From: DASZTV01 sp035548055
GTDB taxonomy: Bacteria > Actinomycetota > Actinomycetes > JAFAQI01
NCBI GenBank assembly: GCA_035548055.1
Contig: DASZTL010000048.1
Span: forward strand, 62,001 to 126,000
Length of the DNA: 64,000 bases
Direction of reading: 5' to 3'
Below, one piece after another: positions 10,438-19,173 of this stretch (positions are counted from its first letter, which is position 1; the number at the start of each line of letters is the position of its first letter). The position numbers and the translations under genes are program-made. The notes beneath the pieces are model-generated. The model was given only the letters and a program-made list of their open reading frames with translations, did not search any database and was not told the origin of the DNA.

Positions 10438-10971
10438 CTAACGGTAGGGCTTGGCCTGCCGCGAGGTTGCCGGATTAGCCGGGTACACCGGGGCGGGACC
10501 CGCCACGGCCACTTCCAGCGGGAGCATCGTCTGCCGCACCGCCGGAAGGCCGAGCCGCGCGGCGACGAGATCGAGGAACAGCCCCGCGTCACGCACCAGG
10601 TCGTCGGCCTCGCGCGCCGTCACGGCGCCACGCATGCCCGCCTGCGCGGCGACGCGCTTGTCAGCGCCCGCGGCGAAGAACGCCGCCCACTCCGCCAGCT
10701 CGGGCGCGACCCGAACCAGCAGCGTCCAGACGCTGGTCGGCCGGCCGCGACGCAACGGACGGTCCACCTCCGGGCGGGCCTCTGCCGCAAGTACCGCCGC
10801 GGCGGCGCGCAGCGCCGCCAGGTGAGCCTCGGCGTACCGCTCGCCGACCTCGCGCGCCTGCTCGGCTTCACCGAGCGCGCGGCGAGCAGCGACCGCCAGC
10901 CGCAGCGCCGAGGCGGGCACCGTGTGTCCCGGCGCAGGTGCCCTGACGGGGGTGTCGAGCATCGCTGTCAT
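10438..10971 (-). CDS. SAV_6107-family HEPN domain protein
   Basis: The 177-residue alpha-helical protein matches the actinobacterial SAV_6107-type HEPN family, including the block TSVWTLLVRVAPELAEWAAF and GAVTAREADDLVRDA. An R-x4-H sequence (RYAEAH, R45-H50) resembles HEPN nuclease motifs, though it lies in a helix that is not always the catalytic one. ATG at 10971 is fixed by the promoter: a TATGTT -10 element ends 6 nt before it, so the transcript should be leaderless; a longer frame to 11019 would run through the promoter. It heads the HEPN-methyltransferase-dinB operon. Its molecular activity is unknown. Confidence 0.85.
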   Translation of the reverse strand: MTAMLDTPVRAPAPGHTVPASALRLAVAARRALGEAEQAREVGERYAEAHLAALRAAAAVLAAEARPEVDRPLRRGRPTSVWTLLVRVAPELAEWAAFFAAGADKRVAAQAGMRGAVTAREADDLVRDAGLFLDLVAARLGLPAVRQTMLPLEVAVAGPAPVYPANPATSRQAKPYR

Positions 10972-10974
10972 GGT

Positions 10975-11006
10975 TCGAACATACGTTCGATGGGCGTTCG
11001 CGTCAA
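10975..11006 (-). promoter_or_regulatory. SOS (LexA) box within a leaderless promoter of the HEPN-dinB operon
   Basis: Read on the reverse strand there is a -35 TTGACG (11006-11001), a 17-nt spacer, a -10 TATGTT (10983-10978), then 6 nt and the ATG at 10971. The -10 lies inside a perfect 16-nt actinobacterial SOS box, TCGAACGTATGTTCGA (10990-10975). LexA bound there would block the -10. The same 16-mer with the same geometry precedes the HNH gene at 17692. Confidence 0.9.
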
Positions 11007-11066
11007 GCACCTGATCCACGTGCGTTACGTTCCGGTCGTGAACGCCCAGCGAGCCACGGTCGAGCG

Positions 11067-11612
11067 ATGATTCGCTTCGCCCACGTGGACGCGGCCCGGA
11101 TGCGCGCCTTGGCCGGCCCGGCCGCGTCCGTGTACGGCGCCGCGATGGCGCGCTCGCCGGAGGTCGTGGTTCAGCGCCGCGACATCATCGCCGGTCACAC
11201 CGCCTATCCGGGGTTCATCGGCGCGGCCGCCTTCGACATCGACGAGGCCGACGTGGCCGCTGAGGGCGAGCTGGTCGGCTTCGGCTACGGGTACCTCGGC
11301 GCCAGTGGACAGTGGTGGCACGACACCGTCGCGCATGCCCTCGGCCGCGACGGCGCGAAGCGGTGGCTGCGCGATGGCTTCGAGCTCGCCGAGCTTCACG
11401 TGCTGCCGGGCTATCAGGGCGGCGGGCTCGGCCGGCACCTCCTCACGGACGTGCTGTCCCGGACCACCGCCCGCCATGCGGTCCTGTCGACTCCCGACAC
11501 CGAGTCCCCGGCTCGGCTGCTGTACCGCTCGTACGGGTTCGAGGACCTGGTCTGCAACTTCTACTTCCCGGGCAGCTCGGAGTGCTACGCGATCATGGGA
11601 ATCGACCTGTGA
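11067..11612 (+). CDS. GNAT-family N-acetyltransferase
   Basis: This 181-residue protein has the acetyl-CoA binding motif A, ELHVLPGYQGGGLGRHLL (Q-x-x-G-x-G), followed by TPDTESPARLLYRSYGF, typical of GNAT motif B. The substrate is unknown. It is divergent from the SOS-controlled HEPN gene; a GNAT gene holds the same neighbourhood (Rv2170) in mycobacteria. ATG at 11067 gives the normal domain length. Confidence 0.88.
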   Translation: MIRFAHVDAARMRALAGPAASVYGAAMARSPEVVVQRRDIIAGHTAYPGFIGAAAFDIDEADVAAEGELVGFGYGYLGASGQWWHDTVAHALGRDGAKRWLRDGFELAELHVLPGYQGGGLGRHLLTDVLSRTTARHAVLSTPDTESPARLLYRSYGFEDLVCNFYFPGSSECYAIMGIDL

Positions 11613-11635
11613 TCGCCGACTGCGCGGACCGCTAG

Positions 11636-13150
11636 GTGCGTGACGTCGTCGTAGTGGGCGGCGGCCACAACGGCCTGATCGCCGCTTGCTATCTCGCGCG
11701 CACCGGTCTCGACGTCGAAGTCATCGAGCGCGACGCCGTCCTGGGCGGCGCGGTCTCGACGGTGGAGCGTTGGCCCGGTGTCCGGGTGGACCGAGGCTCC
11801 AGCGTGCACGTGATGGTGCGCCACACCGGCATCGCCGAGGAGCTGGCGCTGCAAGAGGTGGGGCTGGTCTACGACGATGTCGAGCCGTGGGCCGTTTTGC
11901 CGCATCCCGACGGGGCGCTGCGCTTCTCGAGTGACCTCGACCAGACCTGTACGTCGATCGAGGCCGCCTGCGGCTCGAAGGACGCGCAGGCCTACCGCGA
12001 CTTCATCGCAGAGTGGACGCCGAGAATGCGGTGGTTCCTCGACGCCGCGGCCGCCCCACCCAGCATGGCCTCATTGGGCCGGCGTGGTTTGTCGTTGATG
12101 CGCCGGCAACGGCGTCGCCCGGCCGAGGTGATTCGCACGTTCGTCGAGCCGGCGGAGGCCGCCTTGGCGCGCCGGTTCGACGACGGCCGGCTGCGCGCCG
12201 CGCTCGGCTGGTGGGCCGCGCAGTCCGGCCCACCGCCGCATGCCGTCGGCACCGCACCGATGGCCGGCACCGCGGCACTATTCCACATGCGACCTGCCGG
12301 CCGACCGCGCGGCGGGAGCGGTCGGCTCAGCGAAGCACTCGCGACGCGATTGGCGTCGTTCGGCGGATCGGTCCGGACCAGCGATCCCGTCACCTCGATC
12401 ACGCCTCGCGCCGGCGGGACGTGCACCGTCGTGACGCGGTCGGGCGACCGGATCGTCACGCGTGCCGTGGTCGCCGCGTGCCACGCCGCGGACACCGCGC
12501 GGCTACTCGGCGACGACGCGGCAAGACGCGAGATCCGCATCGGCGACGGGCTCGGCATGGTGGCGCGCCTGCTCACCGACCGGCTGCCGAGCTACCGGGT
12601 GGAGGTGCCCGGCACGCACACCGCGATGCAGCTGCTGGTCGACTCCCCCGCACAGCTCCGCACGGCGTACGGCGACTTCCTGCGCGGCGAGCCGTCGAGT
12701 GACCCACCGCTGATCGTGATGACGCCGACGGCCGTCGACCCGACGCTGGCGCCGCCCGGTCGCCACGTCGTGTCGGTGTGGGCGCAATGGCATCCGGCGA
12801 ACCTGCGAAGCGGCGACTGGGACAGCGAGCGGGAACGCGTCGGCGACGCCTTGCTCCGCGCCGTCGATAGATGGGCGCCGGGCTTCTCGGCCGGCGTGAT
12901 CGAACGTTTCGTGCAGACCCCGCTCGATCTCGAGCGCGAGCTCGGCCTCCACGCGGGCAACGTCATGCATGTCGAGACCGAGCTCGACGCCTTGTTCGGC
13001 CTGCGGCCGCTACCCGGCTGGTCGGCCTACCGCACGCCCTACCCGGGCGTCTATGTGTGCGGTGCCTCGACCCATCCCGGCGGCGGGGTGTGGGGCGCGA
13101 GCGGAAGGTCCGTTGCCGAGATCGTCAGGCGCGATCTGCGACGTCGTTGA
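11636..13150 (+). CDS. FAD/NAD(P)-dependent oxidoreductase, COG1233 (phytoene-desaturase-like)
   Basis: The 504-residue protein opens with the dinucleotide-binding motif DVVVVGGGHNGLIAACYLA and ends with PGVYVCGASTHPGGGVWGASG, the FAD C-terminal signature of the COG1233 CrtI/PYROXD2-like family. GTG at 11636 places the FAD motif at residue 4. It lies upstream of the carotenoid genes and may act on a carotenoid or another lipid, but it is more like the general COG1233 proteins than the CrtI encoded at 15175. It overlaps the convergent metF by 26 nt. Confidence 0.85.
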   Translation: MRDVVVVGGGHNGLIAACYLARTGLDVEVIERDAVLGGAVSTVERWPGVRVDRGSSVHVMVRHTGIAEELALQEVGLVYDDVEPWAVLPHPDGALRFSSDLDQTCTSIEAACGSKDAQAYRDFIAEWTPRMRWFLDAAAAPPSMASLGRRGLSLMRRQRRRPAEVIRTFVEPAEAALARRFDDGRLRAALGWWAAQSGPPPHAVGTAPMAGTAALFHMRPAGRPRGGSGRLSEALATRLASFGGSVRTSDPVTSITPRAGGTCTVVTRSGDRIVTRAVVAACHAADTARLLGDDAARREIRIGDGLGMVARLLTDRLPSYRVEVPGTHTAMQLLVDSPAQLRTAYGDFLRGEPSSDPPLIVMTPTAVDPTLAPPGRHVVSVWAQWHPANLRSGDWDSERERVGDALLRAVDRWAPGFSAGVIERFVQTPLDLERELGLHAGNVMHVETELDALFGLRPLPGWSAYRTPYPGVYVCGASTHPGGGVWGASGRSVAEIVRRDLRRR

Positions 13151-14012
13151 GACCGAGCCGCTGATAGATCTCGCGCGACGACGTGGAGCGGTTGAGCGTG
13201 ATGAAGTGCAAGCCCGGCACGCCTTCGGCGAGCAGCGTCTCGCACAGCTCGGTCGCGACCTCGACGCCGATCGCCCGCACCGCCGCCGGGTCGTCCTCCA
13301 CGGCATGGAGCCGCTCGGCGATCTCAACCGGGAACGCCGCACCGGTGAGCACCGCGAACCGCTCGACCTGCGAGACGTTCGTCACCGGCATGATGCCCGG
13401 CAGGATCGGTACGTCGCAGCCGGCCGCCGCGACCCGGTCGCGCAGCCGCAGGTAGTCCTCAGCGCGGAAGAACATCTGCGTGATCGCGAAGTCCGCGCCG
13501 GCGCGGCACTTGTCGATGAAGAACTGGACGTCGGAGTCGAAGTCCGGTGACCGCGGGTGCTTCTCGGGAAACGCAGCGACCCCGACGCAGAAGTCACCGG
13601 ACTCGCGGACGAGCTTCACCAGGTCGGAGGCGTAGCCCACGCCTTGCGGATGGGCGACCCACTCCCCCTGCGGATCGCCGGGCGGGTCGCCGCGCAGCGC
13701 GAGGACGTTGCGGATGCCGGCGTCGGCGTACTGGCCGATCACGTGGCGCAGCTCGGCAACCGAGTGGTTGACCGCGGTCAGATGGCCCACCGCGGTCAGT
13801 GTCGTCTCTGCCGAGATGCGCTCGGTGATGGAGACGGTGTGGTCCCGGGTGGAGCCGCCGGCGCCGTACGTCACCGACACGAAGGTCGGGTGCAACGCCT
13901 CGACCTCGCGCAGCGCCTGCCACAGCGCGCGCTCACCGTCGGGCGTCTTCGGCGGGAAGAACTCGAACGAGAACGACCGCTTGCCGCTCGCCAGCAGGTC
14001 TCGAATCGTCAT
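13125..14012 (-). CDS. metF: 5,10-methylenetetrahydrofolate reductase
   Basis: MetF reduces 5,10-methylene-THF to 5-methyl-THF with FAD for methionine synthesis. The product has the family start MTIRDLLASGKRSFSFEFFPPKTPDG, VSVTYGAGGSTRDHT, LRGDPPGDPQGEW and PGIMPVTNVSQVERF; the Glu in SFEFFPPK is the catalytic acid position. ATG at 14012 gives 295 residues, the usual length; an in-frame GTG about 33 nt upstream is possible. It is divergent from crtE and corresponds to Rv2172c of the conserved backbone. Confidence 0.95.
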   Translation of the reverse strand: MTIRDLLASGKRSFSFEFFPPKTPDGERALWQALREVEALHPTFVSVTYGAGGSTRDHTVSITERISAETTLTAVGHLTAVNHSVAELRHVIGQYADAGIRNVLALRGDPPGDPQGEWVAHPQGVGYASDLVKLVRESGDFCVGVAAFPEKHPRSPDFDSDVQFFIDKCRAGADFAITQMFFRAEDYLRLRDRVAAAGCDVPILPGIMPVTNVSQVERFAVLTGAAFPVEIAERLHAVEDDPAAVRAIGVEVATELCETLLAEGVPGLHFITLNRSTSSREIYQRLGLNDVADRA

Positions 14013-14109
14013 GCGGGTGGCGGGCGTCCCGCGAACCGTCGTCACCCCAGCCACCCGACCAGTATCGGGCAAAGCGGAACGAGCTCAGCGCGGGTGAAAT
14101 GCTCGGGGC

Positions 14110-15162
14110 GTGAGTGACGGCGTCCGCGAGCGGGTTGAGGCTGCGCTTCGCGCCTTCATGCACGCCGCGACCGACCAGCTCCGCGCGATCGGTGACGAGC
14201 TCATCCCGGTCGCCGAAGCCGCGAGCGAGTTCGTTCTCGACGGCGGCAAGCGGCTGCGGCCCGCGTTCTGCTTCTGGGGGGCGCTGGCAGCGGGGGGTGA
14301 GGACTCGGAAGCACTCATCCACGCCGCCGCCAGCCTCGAGCTGCTGCAGGCGTGCGCCCTGGTGCACGACGACCTGATCGACCACAGCGACACCCGGCGG
14401 GGCCGGCCCGCGGTGCATCAGCGGTTCACCGACCTCCACCGGGTGTCCGGCTGGCACGGGGATGCCGCCGACTTCGGCGCCGCAGCCGCGATCCTGCTCG
14501 GCGACGTGCTGCTGGCGTGGTCGGAGGAGATGTTCCTGACCAGCGGACTCCACGACGGAGCGCTGCGCCGTGGCCAGCCGATCTGCGCGGCCATGCGCAC
14601 CGAGGTCATGGCCGGGCAGTACCTCGACGTCGTCGAGCAGGCGCGGGGCGGCACGACGGTCGAGCGGGCGCTGCGAGTTGCCCGGCTCAAGTCGGCGAAA
14701 TACACCGTCGAGCGGCCGTTGCACCTCGGCGGCGCGATCGGTCGGGCCGGTGAAGAGGTGCTGCGCGCGTACAGCGCTTTCGGCCTGCCACTCGGTGAGG
14801 CGTTCCAGCTCCGCGACGACCTGCTCGGTGTCTTCGGCGACCCGGCGGTGACCGGGAAGCCCGCCGGCGACGACCTGCGGGAAGGCAAGCAGACCGTGCT
14901 GACCGCCCTCGCGATGCAACGAGCACCGGCGGCCGACCGCGACCTGTTGACCGACGTCCTCGGCCGCAGTGACCTCACCAACGATGACGTCGTCGCCGCT
15001 CGCGCTGCCATCGACAGCTGCGGTGCAACCGCGGAGGTCGAGACGATGATCTCGACGCGGCTCGATGACGCCGTTGCGGCCCTGGACGGGGTCACTCTCG
15101 AGCCGATCGCGCGCGACGCACTCGTGACCTTGGCGGGTGCGGCGAGCTACCGGCACGGGTAG
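14110..15162 (+). CDS. crtE: Polyprenyl diphosphate synthase (probable GGPP synthase)
   Basis: This E-type prenyltransferase condenses isopentenyl diphosphate units, most likely to geranylgeranyl diphosphate for carotenoids. The 350-residue product has GGKRLRP, the first Asp-rich motif LVHDDLIDHSDTRRG and the second, FQLRDDLLGVFGDP, with the K residues around ARLKSAKYTVERP. GTG at 14110 is the only plausible start. It heads crtE-crtI-crtB with a 12-nt gap to crtI. A mycobacterial homologue (idsA2, Rv2173) lies at the same place, so chain length should be tested before using the name firmly. Confidence 0.9.
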   Translation: MSDGVRERVEAALRAFMHAATDQLRAIGDELIPVAEAASEFVLDGGKRLRPAFCFWGALAAGGEDSEALIHAAASLELLQACALVHDDLIDHSDTRRGRPAVHQRFTDLHRVSGWHGDAADFGAAAAILLGDVLLAWSEEMFLTSGLHDGALRRGQPICAAMRTEVMAGQYLDVVEQARGGTTVERALRVARLKSAKYTVERPLHLGGAIGRAGEEVLRAYSAFGLPLGEAFQLRDDLLGVFGDPAVTGKPAGDDLREGKQTVLTALAMQRAPAADRDLLTDVLGRSDLTNDDVVAARAAIDSCGATAEVETMISTRLDDAVAALDGVTLEPIARDALVTLAGAASYRHG

Positions 15163-15174
15163 CGGCGGTCGACC

Positions 15175-16650
15175 GTGCGCAAGGTGAACGGTCAGGCAGA
15201 CCATGTGGTCGTCGTGGGTGCCGGCCTCGGCGGGCTCTCGGCGGCGCTGCGGCTCGCCGGCGCGGGACGCCGGGTGACGGTGCTGGAACGCGAGGCGCTA
15301 CCCGGCGGCCGAGCCGGACGGCTCGAGCTCGCCGGCTTTCGGTTCGACACCGGACCGACGGTCCTGACGATGCCGGAGCTGATCGCCGACGCGCTTGCCT
15401 GCGTGGGCGAGGACCTCTCCGACTGGCTGGAGCTCTGCCGCATCGAGCCGGCGTATCGCGCCCGGTTCGCCGACGGTTCATCGTTGGACGTCATCGCCGA
15501 CGTGGACGCGATGGCCGAGCAGATCCGCGACGTGATCGGCACGCGGGACGCGGACGGTTACCGGAGGTTCGCGGCGTTCGCCCGACGGCTCTACGACCTT
15601 GAGCGCGCCGACTTCATCGATCGCAACCTCGACGGCCCCCTCGATCTGGTCCGGCCCTCGCTCGCCCGCCTCATCGCGCTGGGCGGGTTCCGCCGGCTGG
15701 CGCCGAAGGTCAACTCGTTCTTCGCCGACGAGCGATTGCGCCGCATCTTCACCTTCCAGGCGATGTACGCCGGACGCTCGCCGTACGACGCGCTGGCGAT
15801 CTACGCGGTGATCGCCTACATGGACTGCGTCGCCGGCGTGTGGTTCCCCACCGGCGGGATGCACGCGCTGCCCGCGGCGTTGGCCGCCGCCGCAACCAAG
15901 CACGGTGTCGAGATCCGTTATGACACCGCGGTCGATCGGGTGGAGATGACCGGCTCGCGCGCGGTCGCCGTGCACACCGCCGATGGCGAACGGATCGCCG
16001 CGGACGCGGTCGTCCTGAACCCCGACCTCGCAAGCGCGTGGGAGCTGTTGCCACACGGCCGGCCGCGCCGCCTCGACCGGCTCGGCTACTCCCCCTCGTG
16101 CGCGTTGCTGCTCGCCGGCTCGTCGCTGCGAACCGGCGACATGGCACACCACACCATCCATTTCGGTGCAGCCTGGCGAGCGACGTTCGACGAGCTGATC
16201 CGACAGAAGGTGCCGCCGAGCGACCCCTCGCTGCTCGTGTCGGTCCCCACCGTCTCGGATCCGACGCTTGCTCCACCCGGGAAGTCGTCCTGGTATGTCC
16301 TGGCACCGACGCCGAACCTCGACGGTGCGACTGACTGGGGTCGCTTCGGTCCGGGCTACCGTGACCAGATCGTGAACCGACTCGAATCCCTGGGCTACCG
16401 CGGGTTTGCCGACGCGATCGAGGCCGAGTCGTGGACCACACCCACGGACTGGGCTCAGCGCGGGATGGCCCGCGGTACGCCGTTCTCGATCGCGCACAGC
16501 TTTGGGCAGACCGGTCCGTTCCGGCCGTCCAACCTCGCGTTCGACAACGTCGTCTTCGTCGGTACCGGCACCCAGCCCGGCGTCGGCGTGCCGATGGTGC
16601 TGCTGTCGGGACGGCTCGCGGCCGAGCGGATCGTGGGGCCGGTTCGATGA
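15175..16650 (+). CDS. crtI: Phytoene desaturase
   Basis: CrtI desaturates phytoene, normally to lycopene in four steps. The 491-residue product has VVVVGAGLGGLSAALRLAGAG, PGGRAGRLELAGFRFDTGPT, and the carotenoid-oxidoreductase C-terminal FAD signature VVFVGTGTQPGVGVPMVLLSG. GTG at 15175 puts the FAD motif about 12 residues in. The stop overlaps the crtB start by 4 nt (ATGA). Context between crtE and crtB makes phytoene the likely substrate. Confidence 0.94.
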   Translation: MRKVNGQADHVVVVGAGLGGLSAALRLAGAGRRVTVLEREALPGGRAGRLELAGFRFDTGPTVLTMPELIADALACVGEDLSDWLELCRIEPAYRARFADGSSLDVIADVDAMAEQIRDVIGTRDADGYRRFAAFARRLYDLERADFIDRNLDGPLDLVRPSLARLIALGGFRRLAPKVNSFFADERLRRIFTFQAMYAGRSPYDALAIYAVIAYMDCVAGVWFPTGGMHALPAALAAAATKHGVEIRYDTAVDRVEMTGSRAVAVHTADGERIAADAVVLNPDLASAWELLPHGRPRRLDRLGYSPSCALLLAGSSLRTGDMAHHTIHFGAAWRATFDELIRQKVPPSDPSLLVSVPTVSDPTLAPPGKSSWYVLAPTPNLDGATDWGRFGPGYRDQIVNRLESLGYRGFADAIEAESWTTPTDWAQRGMARGTPFSIAHSFGQTGPFRPSNLAFDNVVFVGTGTQPGVGVPMVLLSGRLAAERIVGPVR

Positions 16651-17561
16651 ACCACTGGCGGGCGCTCGACGCAGCCGGGATCGTCGATCCGCGCCTGCGC
16701 GCGTCGTACCGCGCTTGCCGCGCCGTCAACGCCGCGCACGGCCGCACCTTCTACCTCGCGACGACGCTGCTCCCGCCGGCCAAGCGGCCGGCTGTCCACG
16801 CGCTCTACGGCTTCGCCCGGCGAGCCGACGAGATCGTCGACGCGATCGATCCGTCATTGAGCCTCGAGGAGCGCGACCGCCAGCTCACCGAATGGACGGA
16901 GCTGCTGCTTCGGGGCGCGGGCGAGGACCCGGTCATGCCCGCCGTGCACGACACGATCGTGCGCAACAACATCCCGCTGGACCTGTTCGACGACTTCCTG
17001 GCGTCGATGCGGATGGATCTGACCACGTCGGAGTACGGAACCTGGCACGACCTCGTCGTCTACATGCAGGGATCAGCGGCCGCGATCGGCTCGGAGGTCC
17101 TCCCGATCCTCGGAACCGTCCCCGGCGCGATGAATGACGCGGAACCGTACGCACGAACACTCGGCATCGCGTTCCAGCTCACCAACTTCATTCGTGACGT
17201 GGGTGAGGACCTTCAGCGAGGTCGGGTGTACCTGCCGAAGGACGACCTCACCGCATTCGGTGTCACCGCCGACGACCTCGCCGCAGGCGTCGTCAACGCG
17301 AACATCAGAGCGTTGCTGGCTTTCGAGATCAGCCGCGCGCACGACCTGTATCGATCCGCCGAACCCGGCATCGAGCTGCTTCATCCGTCATCGCGCGAAT
17401 GCGTGCGGACGGCGTTCCGGCTCTACCGCGGAATCCTCGACGCGGTGGAACGCTCCGGCTACCGGGTGCTCGACCGGCGCGCACAGGTCAGCATCCCGCG
17501 ACGCCTCGCGATCGCCGCACCGGCGTGGGTGAGAGCTCGCCGCGGCAGATCAGCCGGCTGA
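16647..17561 (+). CDS. crtB: Phytoene synthase
   Basis: CrtB joins two GGPP molecules into phytoene. The 304-residue product has GRTFYLATTLLPPAKRPAVH, the first Asp-rich motif in YGFARRADEIVDAID, and the second in QLTNFIRDVGEDLQRGRVYLP, all typical of squalene/phytoene synthases. ATG at 16647 overlaps the crtI stop as ATGA. The frame is open upstream but only inside crtI. It is the last gene of the rightward crtEIB operon. Confidence 0.95.
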   Translation: MNHWRALDAAGIVDPRLRASYRACRAVNAAHGRTFYLATTLLPPAKRPAVHALYGFARRADEIVDAIDPSLSLEERDRQLTEWTELLLRGAGEDPVMPAVHDTIVRNNIPLDLFDDFLASMRMDLTTSEYGTWHDLVVYMQGSAAAIGSEVLPILGTVPGAMNDAEPYARTLGIAFQLTNFIRDVGEDLQRGRVYLPKDDLTAFGVTADDLAAGVVNANIRALLAFEISRAHDLYRSAEPGIELLHPSSRECVRTAFRLYRGILDAVERSGYRVLDRRAQVSIPRRLAIAAPAWVRARRGRSAG

Positions 17562-17656
17562 CGCGTCATACTGCTGCGAGCCCGCCCGCGAAGCCGGTGA
17601 CGATGGTCATCCTCCCGGTGTCCGCTGCGTTGATCCCTGCCACACGCTGCCGGGTA

Positions 17657-17688
17657 TTGACACCGTCGCTATTCGAACGTATGTTCGA
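17657..17688 (+). promoter_or_regulatory. SOS (LexA) box within a leaderless promoter of the HNH gene
   Basis: A consensus -35 TTGACA (17657-17662) is followed by a 17-nt spacer and -10 TATGTT (17680-17685); the ATG begins 6 nt later at 17692. The SOS box TCGAACGTATGTTCGA (17673-17688) covers the -10. LexA control of 13E12-repeat genes is documented in M. tuberculosis, which supports the reading. Confidence 0.93.
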
Positions 17689-17691
17689 ATC

Positions 17692-19173
17692 ATGCGCACG
17701 GCGTGGGACCGGCACCAAGAGAGGCAGGCTCACTTCCTGCCGGTCGCGCGCCGCGTCACCGAGCTCGAAGAGCTGCCGCCGGGACCCGCGCTGATCACCG
17801 GGCTGCGCGAGCTGCGCGCGACACCGATGACCGAGGAGCTGGCGCTGCGCTGCGTCGTGCAGTGGGAGCGATGCGAGTCCTGGCTGGCCGCGCAGAAGAT
17901 GGTGATGCTCGGCGAGGCGGACCGCGTTGGCGCAGAGCGCCCGCTGCTCGCCCAAGAGCTCGCGGCGCTCACGAACACGGCCTTCTCGGCGGCAATGGGT
18001 CAGCTGGGCCTGACTGATCAGGTCGCGAGGGCACTGGGCTCGGCCTGGTCCGCGCTCGAGCGAGGCGAGCTCACACTCAGCCACGTCAAGGCCCTCGGTC
18101 GCGCGGTCGAGCGGTTCCCGGTGTCGGTCGCGCAGCGTGTCGATGAGGCGCTCGTACCGCTCGCGATCGAGCGTCGCTGGACCCCGGCCGAGCTGCGCCG
18201 AGCGGCGAGGCGCGCCGCGATCGACGCCGACCCGGACGGGGCAGCCGACCGAGCCGAGCGCGCCAAGGCCGAGTCGGATGTGCTGCTGTATCCCCGCGAC
18301 GACGACATGGCCGGTCTCGATGCTCATGGCGACGCGGCGACCATGCAGCGGGTCATGGACGTCATCAACCGCGACGCCGAGCAGCTCCGGCGCGACGGAG
18401 ACCGGCGACCGATCGGGGTTCGGCGGATCACTGCGCTGGCGAACGCCGTCCTCGGGAAGGCCGCCGCCGATCGCCCGACGGTGCAGACGATGGTCACTGT
18501 GGACCTCTCGACGTATCTCGGGCTGACGAACCGGCCGGGTGAGCTCTCCGGCTACGGGCCGATCACCGCGGAGCTGGCGCGCCAGCTCTCGCAGGACGCC
18601 GAGCTGGTCCGCCTGATCACCGATCCGATCGAAGGAACCGTCGTTGACGTGGGTCGGCGCTCATACCGACCGACCAGGCTGGTGCGCAGGATCGTCGAGG
18701 CGCTCCATCCGGTGTGTGCCTTCGCAGGCTGCAACCGCCGCGCGGTGAGCTGCGACAAGGACCACCGGCAAGACTGGCGCGAAGGCGGCCACACCAGCAC
18801 CTGCAACCTGCAACCGCTGTGCCGGCGACACCACAATCTCAAGACGCAGCGCCTGTGGAGCGTGGACATCGACCCCGACGGGTCTGAGGTGTGGACGAGC
18901 CGGCTCGGCTTCAAGTTCGTGCAGCGAGCACCGACGTACCCGATCGATCTGTTCGAGCCGCCACCCGACGACGTGCCGACCGACGTTGCCGATCGGATTC
19001 CGGAGCACGATCCCGATCCACCACTCGATGAGATTCCGTGGCCCGACGTTCCCCCACTCAGCGACGAGGAGTTCGAGGCGTTCACCCGCGCCGTCGACGA
19101 CCTGGAGCTGCACGCGTGGCAAGCCGCGGAACGCGGCTACGACACGTTCCGCGATCTCGGGCTGATCGGCTGA
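17692..19173 (+). CDS. HNH endonuclease, DUF222 / 13E12 repeat family
   Basis: The 493-residue protein has an N-terminal DUF222 region (about residues 30-310) and a C-terminal HNH nuclease domain: CAFAGCNRRAVSCDKDHRQD, GGHTSTCNLQPLCRRHHNLK, giving two Cys pairs and the His residues of the fold. This family is multi-copy in actinobacteria and its physiological role is unclear. The ATG start is fixed by the leaderless SOS promoter. It sits between crtB and the convergent crtYd and overlaps crtYd by 37 nt, so it appears inserted in an otherwise continuous carotenoid locus. Confidence 0.93.
   Translation: MRTAWDRHQERQAHFLPVARRVTELEELPPGPALITGLRELRATPMTEELALRCVVQWERCESWLAAQKMVMLGEADRVGAERPLLAQELAALTNTAFSAAMGQLGLTDQVARALGSAWSALERGELTLSHVKALGRAVERFPVSVAQRVDEALVPLAIERRWTPAELRRAARRAAIDADPDGAADRAERAKAESDVLLYPRDDDMAGLDAHGDAATMQRVMDVINRDAEQLRRDGDRRPIGVRRITALANAVLGKAAADRPTVQTMVTVDLSTYLGLTNRPGELSGYGPITAELARQLSQDAELVRLITDPIEGTVVDVGRRSYRPTRLVRRIVEALHPVCAFAGCNRRAVSCDKDHRQDWREGGHTSTCNLQPLCRRHHNLKTQRLWSVDIDPDGSEVWTSRLGFKFVQRAPTYPIDLFEPPPDDVPTDVADRIPEHDPDPPLDEIPWPDVPPLSDEEFEAFTRAVDDLELHAWQAAERGYDTFRDLGLIG

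Noticed and set aside
10972..11019. Longer N-terminus for the HEPN gene
   Set aside because: The extra codons lie on the -35, spacer and -10 of the SOS promoter.
12902..12917. Possible third SOS box near TCGAACGTTTCG
   Set aside because: The second half-site is wrong and it lies within the COG1233 oxidoreductase coding region.
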